Positions 32,701 to 41,640 of a stretch of DNA of 64,000 nt are shown here, piece after piece. The position numbers and the translations under genes were made by a program. The notes below the pieces were generated by a model. It worked only from the letters and a program-made list of their open reading frames with translations, did no database searches and was not told the origin of the DNA. Origin of the DNA: Atrina japonica (lineage: Eukaryota; Mollusca; Bivalvia; Pterioida; Pinnidae); NCBI GenBank assembly GCA_030159075.1, contig BROG01000978.1, positions 62,001 to 126,000 of the forward strand. Reading direction: 5' to 3'. How positions within the stretch are numbered: position 1 is the first letter of the stretch; each line of letters opens with the position of its first letter.

Positions 32701-33304
32701 CTGGTGATATCGCCAGAAGAACGAGGCTAAGCCATACGTAAGCGAAAATACAAGAAAATGTAGTTATGCCGAAAACTTTCATATTCTCAACCCTCCGAGT
32801 TTCTCCATCTGGTATAGCAATCATGCAGATAGCACCGATTACTAACATATTAAATGCAGCCGATCCAACAATGGTACCTGGTCCAAGTTCTCCAGCTACA
32901 AAATTTTTTGAACATATTTCAATAACAGACAGTAAGATCTCAGGTGCACTTGTCCCTAGAGCTAGAAGACTAAGATTGGCTACTGCATCATTCCAAACTT
33001 TCACCTCTATAATACGAAATCCCTCTGGCTCGTTACTGTCTGGAATTCTAACTTTTGCAGTCTTGCTTGTGATTTTTTCGATTGCACACATAAATACATC
33101 TGCTATCAAAGCAACTCCCATGAAAAACCATAGTAATGCAATTAGATAACAGAAAGCTCTCCCACCTCTGGACCACGTATATTCATTCAAAGCTGGAAGA
33201 ATAGTTCCTTTTTCAGAGCAAAGGTATGTATCAAGGTCAATCACTGGACAGCCAGGGGTAGTGGTGGTTAGGTTCCCCATCAAACTTGTCGTATTGTTTG
33301 CCAT
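23867..33304 (-). CDS. Na+/Ca2+ exchanger (NCX/SLC8, Calx-beta type), ten coding exons, 839 residues
   Basis: The product exchanges about three Na+ for one Ca2+ across the plasma membrane. Exons in order: 33304-32563, 32312-32236, 31018-30842, 27924-27728, 27353-27121, 26900-26668, 26244-26139, 25827-25649, 24921-24589 and 24109-23867. All phases agree. The N-terminus has Asn-X-Thr sites (NNTT, NLTT) and a Cys-rich outer segment. The alpha-1 repeat GTSAPEILLSVIE (residue 117) and GSAAFN (147) carry ion-binding residues. Residues 250-345 start the cytosolic loop, followed by Calx-beta 1 (about 355-478, acidic DDNEWEPDEFFF and IINDDEPG) and Calx-beta 2 (479-590, ending IVNDEE). The alpha-2 repeat GTSMPDTFASK lies at about residue 706. 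Length and order match invertebrate NCX. Two introns have GC donors. Confidence 0.95.
24226..24418 (-). mobile_element. SINE body fragment (same family as 57525-57784), in NCX intron 9
   Basis: It shares TTTCACTCATATGGAGACG, AATGCCGGTGAAGGGCTT, ATGCTCGGCA and TTCTTTAACGTGCCGACACC with the full copy at 57.5 kb. The tRNA-like head is missing. It lies between the last two coding exons, clear of both splice sites. Confidence 0.75.
24589..24921 (-). CDS. NCX exon 9 (C-terminal membrane domain, alpha-2 repeat)
   Basis: It encodes ILFAFVPPAKYLGGWPAFII, TALIGDLASIFGC, FVALGTSMPDTFASKQAA and SSIGNINGSNSVNVFLGLG. The alpha-2 repeat carries the second half of the ion-binding site. Acceptor TTTTTTCAG, donor ACT|GTAAGT. 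Confidence 0.95.
25649..25827 (-). CDS. NCX exon 8 (loop after Calx-beta 2)
   Basis: It encodes FNGLVSRIVNLTKANLDSLQ through LDYILHFATFFWK, the conserved approach to the C-terminal membrane domain. The acceptor is TTATTTTTAG and the donor GAAG|GTAAAA. Confidence 0.9.
26139..26244 (-). CDS. NCX exon 7 (Calx-beta 2, end) with GC donor
   Basis: It encodes KAERDESFQIELGECDGGAE and LGKIKKTIITIVNDE. The acceptor is TTTTTGTAG. The frame closes only with the donor GAAG|GCAAGA, a second GC-AG intron. This is the region where animal NCX genes are alternatively spliced; no extra cassette exon was found here. Confidence 0.85.
26575..26659. repeat. Microsatellite (TA)n beside an NCX donor site
   Basis: About 42 TA units beginning seven bases into the intron after the exon 6 donor. 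Length variation here could affect splicing. Confidence 0.95.
26668..26900 (-). CDS. NCX exon 6 (Calx-beta 2, first part)
   Basis: It encodes PGKLEFAKPSIIAKESGRKI, VPVSRINGADGHVSVQWKTK and DYDGGEGILKFDHGETSKTI. The donor AAT|GTAAGG is followed at once by a TA microsatellite in the intron (26575-26659). Confidence 0.9.
27121..27353 (-). CDS. NCX exon 5 (Calx-beta 1, second half)
   Basis: It starts with the conserved VETLNGTATAPEDYIELK and runs through the acidic Ca2+-site segment EIVDDNEWEPDEFFFVKLHF to TIINDDG/E. Donor GATG|GTACGT, phase 1. Confidence 0.9.
27728..27924 (-). CDS. NCX exon 4 (Calx-beta 1, first half)
   Basis: It encodes LYEHVKLPDDEREESVSAIK, TKAVIEFTAASVSVLESE and KRVRIGIKRYGKLDHPVKV: the first strands of the Calx-beta 1 sandwich. 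The acceptor (TTATGAAG) has a weak pyrimidine tract, so the exact start could differ by a few bases. Donor AAG|GTAGGC, phase 2. Confidence 0.85.
27925..29100 (-). other. NCX intron 3, part without recognised features
   Basis: AT-rich intronic sequence. The minus-strand frame at 28284-28478 has no motif and no splice support. Confidence 0.5.
29120..29310. repeat. Microsatellite (TATG)n
   Basis: About 45 tetranucleotide units with small interruptions, in NCX intron 3. It gives false open frames on both strands. Confidence 0.95.
29311..29736 (-). other. NCX intron 3 sequence without recognised features
   Basis: AT-rich, with no repeat or coding signal seen. Confidence 0.4.
29737..29796. repeat. 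Microsatellite (TA)n
   Basis: About 30 TA units in NCX intron 3, followed near 29870-29935 by an imperfect (ATCT)n tract. Confidence 0.95.
30165..30596. repeat. 75-bp direct repeat pair in NCX intron 3
   Basis: The segments 30165-30239 and 30522-30596 start ATTATAAACATACTACCAAA and end CATCAGTTGAGCT. They differ at one position (CCATTT/CCGTTT). About 280 bases separate them, including CCCTCGGGGACTCAAACGGT. The near identity suggests a recent duplication or the flanks of an inserted element. Confidence 0.8.
30842..31018 (-). CDS. NCX exon 3 (cytosolic loop)
   Basis: It encodes ELGHESYEGDLPPDEAAKIA and on to SRLWYRINATRGVTGGRRLV, matching the conserved FYRIQATRLMTG-type region of animal NCX before Calx-beta 1. 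The acceptor is TATTGCAG, the donor GAT|GTACGT, phase 0 to 0. Confidence 0.9.
31150..31755. repeat. Minisatellite, about 77-80-bp unit, seven or eight copies, in NCX intron 2
   Basis: Units contain TGAAACATGACAGTACTTCA, GCAATGTATCAGTGCCTTTA and CCAAGTCTAAATATCTAGAG. The central copies are nearly identical and the outer ones more diverged. The array begins about 130 bases from the exon 3 acceptor. Confidence 0.85.
31756..32235 (-). other. NCX intron 2, upstream part, without recognised features
   Basis: Ordinary intronic sequence between the GC donor at 32235-32234 and the minisatellite. Confidence 0.4.
32236..32312 (-). CDS. NCX exon 2 (start of cytosolic loop) with GC donor
   Basis: The acceptor is ATTTGTAG; the exon has 77 bases and encodes GKAEENRPVIEEHPHGEAS and LLKLAK. 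It is needed to bring exon 1 (phase 1) into phase 0 for exon 3. The donor is AAG|GCAAGT, the usual form for a GC-AG intron. Confidence 0.8.
32563..33304 (-). CDS. NCX exon with start codon, TM1-5 and alpha-1 repeat
   Basis: The ATG at 33304 begins MANNTTSLMGNLTTTTPGCP. The exon contains the first hydrophobic segment (about residues 50-73), VWNDAVANLSLLALGTSAPE, GPGTIVGSAAFNMLVIGA, PDGETRRVENMK and two further membrane segments before SYLADKNCFMGKKEAQENG. The donor is CTAG|GTAAGA, phase 1. An acceptor at 33342-33340 shows that at least one non-coding exon lies upstream. Confidence 0.95.
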
Positions 33305-33339
33305 GATGGTCGGTGTGATTAATTCTCAGGGATTGACAA
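33305..33339 (-). other. NCX 5' untranslated part of the first coding exon
   Basis: The minus strand reads CTTACCTTGCAG (acceptor) and then 35 bases to the ATG. The acceptor implies a separate upstream leader exon beyond 33.4 kb, not identified; the promoter is therefore not located. Confidence 0.6.
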
Positions 33340-33690
33340 CTGCAAGGTAAGAGAAAATTATAATAGTATAGTTAGATGGTCCGAATAATGAATATAGTTA
33401 GATAATGAAGATGGACTGAACGAAACAGGGTTCTACATTGAAGTGTTGTACATAGAGTGGTTATAAACTATGATATCTTGCATAGATGAATTTCAGAAAA
33501 ATTGTTCCTCACAACTTTGTTCTATGCAGAGGAGTATTTACACTTGGAAGTTCTATATTGAGGTTCACTACATAATGTAGTCATATAGATGTTTTCAACA
33601 TAAAGGTTTAATATGTTTTGTTGCACCACATTGGGGTTTATAATTGCGATGTCCCATTGAAATGTTCTACCCACAGGTGTATTACACAGC

Positions 33691-33694
<4 letters not shown>

Positions 33695-33775
<81 letters not shown>
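33695..33775. repeat. Microsatellite (TA)n
   Basis: About 40 TA units upstream of the first NCX coding exon. Confidence 0.95.
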
Positions 33776-33778
<3 letters not shown>

Positions 33779-33905
33779 AAACTTGTCTATAAAGGCCTCT
33801 CAAAGAAATAAGCAAAAGTAGCCATTATAGACAGGTGACCATTATAAAGAGGTTTATTCATTATAAATAGGTTAACAAAGTTTTTGCTTAAATGGCCTTT
33901 CTAGG
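33776..33905. repeat. Dispersed repeat (CTTGTCTATAAAGGCC type)
   Basis: GTCAAACTTGTCTATAAAGG, GCCATTATAGACAGGTGACC and ATTATAAAGAGG form partly complementary words (TCTATAA / TTATAGA). This resembles a common invertebrate dispersed repeat that I recall. Boundaries are uncertain. Confidence 0.4.
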
Positions 33906-35440
33906 TAGATACCACTAATGTGACAGATATTCTACACAGTGTTGTTCTACACGGAGAAAGTTCTCACTTTAATCATTTCTTTTATATCGTATATAAATAT
34001 TTCTACTATATTTACAATCATAAATCTAACAATTAACCCAAAAAACTACCAATTTTATGTATCAATATATACAACATAAAGAAAGTGTTAAATTTTACAA
34101 CCTTATTTTTATTACACATTTATAATACATTCTAAATATTTTCAACTAACAAAATTTAGACGTAAGCTTCGACATGTGTACACTTGTTTGGGACACTTCA
34201 AACTCGAACCTTTGTTTACACAAGTTAATACGCCCAATTTTGCATTTTAATACAGAATGCAATTTATCACAAACTTAAGTCACCAAATAATACTCCAACA
34301 ACACCTACATATTGTGTGTAGGTGTAGTTATGCTTTATCACACTTTCAACAGATATTAATCATTTTACTTACATTTATATCAAGACTTTTTTTAAAATGT
34401 GAAAATATACACATAATTATATACATCCTTGAACGTAATGAAGTAAAATTGAAGAAGTACCAATCAATAATCAAAACTCAAGTTCATTACAACACGACGA
34501 ATTAGATGTGCAAATGGTCTCAACATTAAGAACAATTACGAATCCCAAACAAAGACTAGGTGTTTGGAAGTAGTCAGCAACAAAACCACGCTTTGTTTTA
34601 CTGTCATTGTTTTAATTTTGTAAACCAACGCTGCAAGTTAGCGATTTAAGCCGACATTACTACTCCCACGGAATAATGACACAACACGTTATGGTTGTTT
34701 AAAATTGTAGCTGTAATTATGCATCATTTCATTAACATTAGGATAATTGAGATTCATCGCCATATCCTAAAAGCGATACTATTACAGCGACATTGAAAAT
34801 ATCAGCATACTAACGGAAAATCAAAATGTGTTTTAATGAATATTATACATTTATCATACATCAATCTTAATTTGTGGCTTTATCCTGGTTAATTGATCGC
34901 ATGATTGGCGTGCAATAATATTATAGTGTAGAAAAGGTTGTTTATGTCGTTGGAACGTAAACTAAATACATCTCCTAAAATTCCTTTAAGCTATATCTAC
35001 CTATTTGTCCTTCACACCTCGCATCTGATTCATAATTATAAATGCCACTGATATTTTTTAGCACATTTGTTTATGAAAATTCTGGGCTGCAAAATGTAAT
35101 GGAATGAAAACCACAGACCTTTATGTTTAAATGTTCTATATCCAAAATTGTTCAAATTATGCACAATGCTGACCTGATCTTCTCTTTTGTAGATAACTCA
35201 TTCACTTTACAATTATTTCATTAATGTGACAGAATATTGCTAACTGCTAATATTTATGTTGCAAGCAAAAATTAATCAGTGCCATTATTTCCAGACTTTT
35301 CTGTCATTTTACCGATTTACAGCATTGATACATACAAACAACCTTTCAACCGCACCCATAATCACCATTGTCAGTATTGGATTTGTCTGTAAAAAGCTTT
35401 ACAATTTCTGTGTTATGTATACGGCACAAGCAATCAGTAC
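33906..35440. other. Upstream region of NCX without recognised features
   Basis: AT-rich. It may contain the non-coding NCX leader exon and promoter, but nothing distinguishes them. Confidence 0.35.
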
Positions 35441-35442
35441 AC

Positions 35443-35446
<4 letters not shown>

Positions 35447-35527
<81 letters not shown>

Positions 35528-35541
35528 TTATATATATATAT
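35447..35541. repeat. Microsatellite (TA)n
   Basis: About 45 TA units next to inverted-repeat element family A. Confidence 0.95.
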
Positions 35542-35545
35542 CGTA

Positions 35546-35762
35546 TACCTGGAATTTTTCGCTCCCGGTTAGTTTTCGCCATTTTCGCTCTAAGATGAGA
35601 GAGCGAATTTAAGATGAAAGCAAAATTTCAAGTAAATAGTTGAAGCATGGACATATATACCATTCATTAAACAATGGTGATCAAGGGCGAATTCCAGACA
35701 AGGTGAATATGTTTTCTGTCGATAAATGATGAAAAAACAGGAGCAAAAATTTCCAGGTGTAC
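35546..35762. mobile_element. Inverted-repeat element (MITE-like), family A, better copy
   Basis: The ends ACCTGGAATTTTTCGCTCC and GGAGCAAAAATTTCCAGGTGT are inverted repeats about 175 bases apart, with TA-rich flanks. A second internal motif GAGAGCGAATTTAAGATGA fits the family. Matches the element at 5568-5775. Confidence 0.65.
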
Positions 35763-36465
35763 ATACATTTATATATTGTTTCTCTACTTTCCCCTTAGAG
35801 AAATTTCAATGATAAAGATTTCAGTCACGGCCTACAATAGTTATTCATGTGTAAAATATCAGTGATTCGTCAACTAACCAGACAGGCACATAATCTGTAC
35901 ATATGAACGCTGGCGGTAGTGAATAAATCACAACGTGAAAAAAGGCTCGTCACACATGTTTCTAGCTAGTGTTGAACTCATAATAAAACTATTGCCTATA
36001 TCAAGCAGGAAAATGACTAACAATATTGGTTTTTTCTTGTGGTTGTTCCATTGATGACCAATATAGATAGTTCTAAGATGACGAATGCACGCACTTTATA
36101 AATATATTTACAACAAAATAAAAAAATATTTCAACAAACAAAGTTGATCACCATATCAACATTTAACTATTAAAAAAAACAAAAAGTAATAACACTGAAA
36201 TAGTTTTCGCATTACTGTATGTAATAATGTATACACGCTTGCTACATAGAAAGTGAATATATCCATTAATGTCTACGAATGTAAATTAAATAGGTGGGGA
36301 ATAACAATTTTCTTTCGTTAGTGATGTAAACAACACAAAATCTATTTATAGCACATAACTATACATTCTACAGATTTCTCAAAGCGTGAACGCATTTGGT
36401 CAACATTGCAGAAGAAGTAAAAAAAATGTCTAAATGATAATAAACATCTGTTGTCTGTTTACTTA
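35763..36465. other. Intergenic sequence without recognised features
   Basis: AT-rich, no supported gene or repeat. Confidence 0.4.
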
Positions 36466-36467
36466 TT

Positions 36468-36652
36468 TTAGAGACCCATTTTGGAGCCCCAATGGGTCCT
36501 AGCCCCTTTTCATTTCGGAGCCCCAATTGGTCCTAGCCCCTTTTCATTTTGGAGCCCCAATGGGTCCTAGCCCTTTTTCATTTTGGAGCCCAAATGGGTC
36601 CTAGCCCTTTTTCATTTTACAGCACCAATGGGTCCTAGCCCCTTTTCATTTT
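36468..36652. repeat. Minisatellite, 38-bp unit, five copies
   Basis: The unit TTTTGGAGCCCCAATGGGTC then CTAGCCCCTTTTCAT is repeated five times with few changes. CCCCAATGGG is partly self-complementary. Confidence 0.9.
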
Positions 36653-36894
36653 TAAACATTATACAGCTTTATATCAAAGTATTTCTAGCAAAAATCTCAA
36701 AAGTTTCGTATTAGGTGACACAAGTAACGCGGCGATATGTAGACAGGGTACCCCATAAGTTTAGATATTAATTCAGAATATCTAAAAGTTCAATAAACAA
36801 CTTATCTATGTTTGATTGTTTTTATACTGTTCATTCATATAACGCCAAGAATTGTCACTATATACCTCAGTACAGGTGAACTGACACAAAAATG

Positions 36895-38998
36895 ATCAAA
36901 GGTACTGACAGACCAAATACAGACACCATACAAACACACACGTGCCACACAGACATACACGTACCACATATATACAGATACCACACAACCACACACGTAC
37001 CAAACAGACACCCACATAACACAGACATACACGTACCATACACATATACACACATACCACACATAAACATACACCATACAAATACACGCGTACCACATTA
37101 ACCACACACACATACACGTACAACACATACAGATACCACACAAACATACACTTACCACACAAACATACACGTACCACACAGACTAACACGTACCATACAG
37201 ACGTACACGTACCACACAAACATACACGTACCACACAAACATACACGTACCACACAGACTAACACGTACCATACAGACGTACACGTACCACACAAACATA
37301 CACGTACCACACAAACAGACACGTACACATACACTTACCACACAAACATACACGTACCACACAAACATACACGTACCACACAAACATACACGTACAACAC
37401 ACACACTTACCACACAAACATACACGTACCACACAGACATACACGTATCACACAAACATACACGTACCACACAAACATACACGTACCACACAGACTAACA
37501 CGTACCATACAGACGTACACGTACCACACAAACATACACATACCACACAGACATACACGTATCACACAAACATACACGTACCACACAAACATACACGTAC
37601 CACACAGACTAACACGTACCATACAGACGTACACGTACCACACAAACATACATACACATAAACATACACAGACAACACACGTATCAAACACAAACATACA
37701 CGTACCACACAAACATACACATACCACATACAGTACCACACACGTACACATACCACACAGACTTACACGTACCACACACAAACATACACATACCACACAA
37801 ACATACACGTACAACACCTATGCAGATACCATACAAACACACACGTACCACACAAACATACACGTACCACACAGACATACACGTATCACACAAACATACA
37901 CGTACCACACAAACATACACATACCACACAGACTTACACGTACCATACAGACGTACACGTACCACACAAATATACACATACCACACAAACATACACGTAC
38001 AACACCTATGCAGATACCATACAAACACACACGTACCACACAAACATACACATACCACACAGATATACACGTACCATACAGACACACATGTACCACAGAC
38101 ATACACATACCACAAAGACACACCACATACAGATATACACAGACAACACATAGAAATACGCATACCAAACAGACACAAACACACCACATACAGACACAGA
38201 CACATACAGACCAAATAGACACAAACACACCACATACAGACACAGACACATACATACATACCAAACAGACACAGACATCACACATACAGACCAAACAGAC
38301 ACAAACACACCACATACAAACACATATCACACATACAGACCAAACACACACAAACACACCACATACAGACACAAACATCACACATACAGACCAAATAGAC
38401 ACAAACAAACCACATACAGACACAGACACATACATACATACCAAACAGACACAGACATCACACATACAGACACAAACACACCACATACAAACACATATAT
38501 CACACATACAGACCAAACACACACAAACACACCACATACAGACATAGACATCATACATACAGACACAGACATCACACATACAGACACAGACACACATACC
38601 AAACAGACACAAACACACCACATACAGACACATACACACACATACATGCAGACCAAACAGACACAAATACACCAAATACAGACATAGACATCACACATAC
38701 AGACACAGACATCACACATACAGACACACATATACCAAACAGACACAAACACACCACATACAGACAAACACATCACACATACAGACACAGACACACACAT
38801 ACAGACCAAACAATCACAAACACACCCCATACAGACACATACACACACATACACACACATACATACCAAACAGACACAAACACACCACATACAGACACAG
38901 ACACAGACATACATACCAAACAGACACAAACACACCACATACAGACACATACACACACATACATACCAAACAGACACAAACACATACACATACAAGCA
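36895..38998. repeat. 2.1-kb A/C-rich satellite (ACACGTACCACACAAACAT type)
   Basis: The left half (to about 38100) is built from CATACACGTACCACACAAA and close variants (about 20 bases, with higher-order blocks). The right half is built from CACACCACATACAGACACA and ACCAAACAGACACAAACAC. The plus strand has very little G except in CACGTA and AGAC words, so the minus strand is UG-rich. The long minus-strand frames of Val, Cys, Tyr, Met and Trp are artefacts of the repeat. Confidence 0.9.
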
Positions 38999-39830
38999 AA
39001 CAGATAGTAGTATATGATGATCTACTGAAGAAATTACAAGTCACAGTTTCGTCTGTTAGGCTAGTAAATAACTCAAACCCCAATATACCATAAGTTATTG
39101 AGACGAATATTGACATATGTAAATCCGTTTGAAAATATAGAGATATTTTATCTTCAAAGCTTTTCAGTAACTTTTTAAATCCCCTTTTACGTAAGAGAAC
39201 ATTTGAGATAATGGCACGATATACAGTAATATATGTGCAACATATGGCAATAATGTGACGGTTGATTTTATATTATTTCTACAAGTTTTTGGTTACCAGC
39301 ACTGCAGCAGCAGCACCAGAGGAAGAGTTTTACTTTTAGTATAAAATAATGAAATGGCTGAATGCTATATAAATACTTAATGTTCTTCATCCACATCAAC
39401 TAATACCTACATAAAGACAATGATAACGTGATTCCCTGTGTCATTTATTTCATGTGTGTTTAAATATACATTGAAATCTGACTCTAAATGTACATGGGTA
39501 TACAATTTTAACACATCGCTTCATTAAGTTGTATATGTTCAAATATGTTAACTCCAACGATGCTCGTATTACGGGACAATATTACATATTATACATTCAA
39601 ACAGATAAAATCCGGGCCCTCTTGGGACCAACAAATTTTAATGATAATGTTCGATCATGTTTTTCAACAAAATAAAACAGTAACCTGAATGTTGAGGAGT
39701 ATTACTTTGCGGTTGACAAAATATTAGGCGTTTCTTGACTTTTATGTTACCGTCTCGTTTGAAGTGCAAATTGTATTTTATTATTTCGCGTCCGTTTATT
39801 ACAGGTGATAGGTATAATTCATTTATCTAA
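38999..39830. other. Intergenic sequence without recognised features
   Basis: AT-rich sequence between two tandem arrays; no gene support. Confidence 0.4.
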
Positions 39831-39834
39831 CATT

Positions 39835-40885
39835 CTATAATACAGCAGACATAGAAAGAGTTGAATTAATCGCCTATACGATATAGCTAGTACACATTAT
39901 ACATACTGTATCTAAACTGAAGTAGAAGTGGTGGAATTAATCACCTATACGACATACCAAACACACATTATACATACTGTATCTAAACTGAAGCAGAAGT
40001 GGTGGAATTAATCACCTATACGATATATCTAACACACATTATACATACTGTATCTAAATGTACATGTAGATAGAAGTGCTGGAATTCATCGCCTATACGA
40101 TATATCTAACACACATTATACATACTGTATCTAAACTGAAGCAGAAGTGGTGGAATTAATCACCTATACGATAAATCTAACACACATTATAATACTGTAT
40201 CTAAATGTACATGTAGATAGAAGTTGTGGATTTCACCACCTATACGATATATCTAACACACATTATACATACTGTATCTAAACTGAAGCAGAAGTAGTGG
40301 AATTAATTGCCTAGACGATATATCTAACACACTATAATACTGGATCTAAACTGACGTAGAACTGGTGGAATTCATCGCCTATACGATATGTCTAACACAC
40401 TATAATACTAGATCTAAACTGAAGTATTAAATAGGTGGAATACATCGCCTATACGATATATCTAACACACTATAATACTGGATCTAAACTGAAGTATTAA
40501 ATAGGTGGAATACATTGCCTATACGATATATCTAACGCACATTATACATACTGTATCTAAACTGAAGTAGAAGTGGTGGAATTCATCACCTATACGATAT
40601 ATCTAACACACTATAATACTAGATCTAAACTGAAGTATTAAATAGGTGGAATACATTGCCTATACGATATATCTAACACACTATAATACTAGATCTAAAC
40701 TGAAGTATTAAATAGGTGGAATTCATTGCCTATACGATATATCTAACACACATTATAATACTCTATCTACACGTAGACAGAACTGGTGGAATTCTTTACC
40801 TATTAGATATATCTAAACACATTTAATACATACTGTATCTAAATTTGGGAAGAAGCGGTGGAATTCATTACCTATACGATATTAA
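39835..40885. repeat. Minisatellite, about 65-75-bp unit, roughly 15 copies
   Basis: Units contain GATATATCTAACACACATTA, TACATACTGTATCTAAACTG and GTGGAATTAATCACCTATAC. Two subtypes (AAGCAGAAGTGG and AAGTATTAAATAGG) alternate in blocks, a sign of unequal exchange. Confidence 0.85.
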
Positions 40886-41417
40886 AATATCGTTATTGAC
40901 AAGAAAGTTCCAATAACTTCAATCTTGATTTATACTGACAACTTTTAAACACGATGAATCCACTATGTATAACTATGTCCAACCAAACATTTGTATGAGA
41001 TTATCATTGATAAGGCATGTTATCAAAAACTGCATTGGTCTAATCAAGTTAAAGAGCACAGCCGAGTTGTGACAGAAACCAAATAATACAGTACGGTCTA
41101 TTTACCAAAATTAGGGGTGTACAGGTAAAAATTATTGTTTTGCTCTAATGCCATGCATTACTATAATGCTAATATTTTATGCTGAAAACTAGCCTGTAAC
41201 TCCTGTTATGATTTAAGTTAGTCTCGTTGTAATTGTATAAATGTGCTAGTTTGCCTAAGTGGAATTATGGTTTAACGGTGGATGAGCTGTCCCTCTGGTT
41301 GTGGCGTCTACAATCACATGGACATCCACTTGAAAAGCGAACACTCTCTGAAAAGCGAACACTCTCACGCTGAGGTGTCATTACGGGATGATGAAAAGTT
41401 TTGCATTAATGTATTTT
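40886..41417. other. Intergenic sequence without recognised features
   Basis: No supported gene. An imperfect tandem ACTTGAAAAGCGAACACTCT / CTGAAAAGCGAACACTCTCA pair lies at about 41329-41367. Confidence 0.4.
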
Positions 41418-41640
41418 ACCTTAACTCATTGACCCCTGTAGCCACATTTGAACTCTCCCATTTCAAAGAATGGTAAAATCCACTGTCAGAATTTGAGAGT
41501 GTATGATTTTGAATCTAAATACTGCAAAAATTTCACATGCAATATTTATTAACTTGCTCACTTTTGAATTGTGACAGTATGCCACGCTATCGTTTGATCT
41601 GGACGAGTCTAAATGTGACCTCAGGGTTTGATGAGTTAAA
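41418..41640. mobile_element. Inverted-repeat element (MITE-like), family C
   Basis: The left end TTAACTCATTGACCCCTGTA followed by GCCACATTTGAAC is the inverted counterpart of the right end (GTCTAAATGTGACCTCAGGG then TTTGATGAGTTAA). About 33 bases pair with a handful of mismatches. A degraded relative lies at 16010-16170. The open frame at 41282-41476 overlaps it and is not a gene. Confidence 0.65.

Noticed and set aside
36835..39116. Many long minus-strand frames rich in Val, Cys, Tyr, Met and Trp
   Set aside because: They read straight through the A/C-rich satellite in several frames at once; the composition is a by-product of the repeat.
41282..41476. Small plus-strand protein frame
   Set aside because: Overlaps the family C inverted-repeat element and shows tandem duplication rather than protein character.
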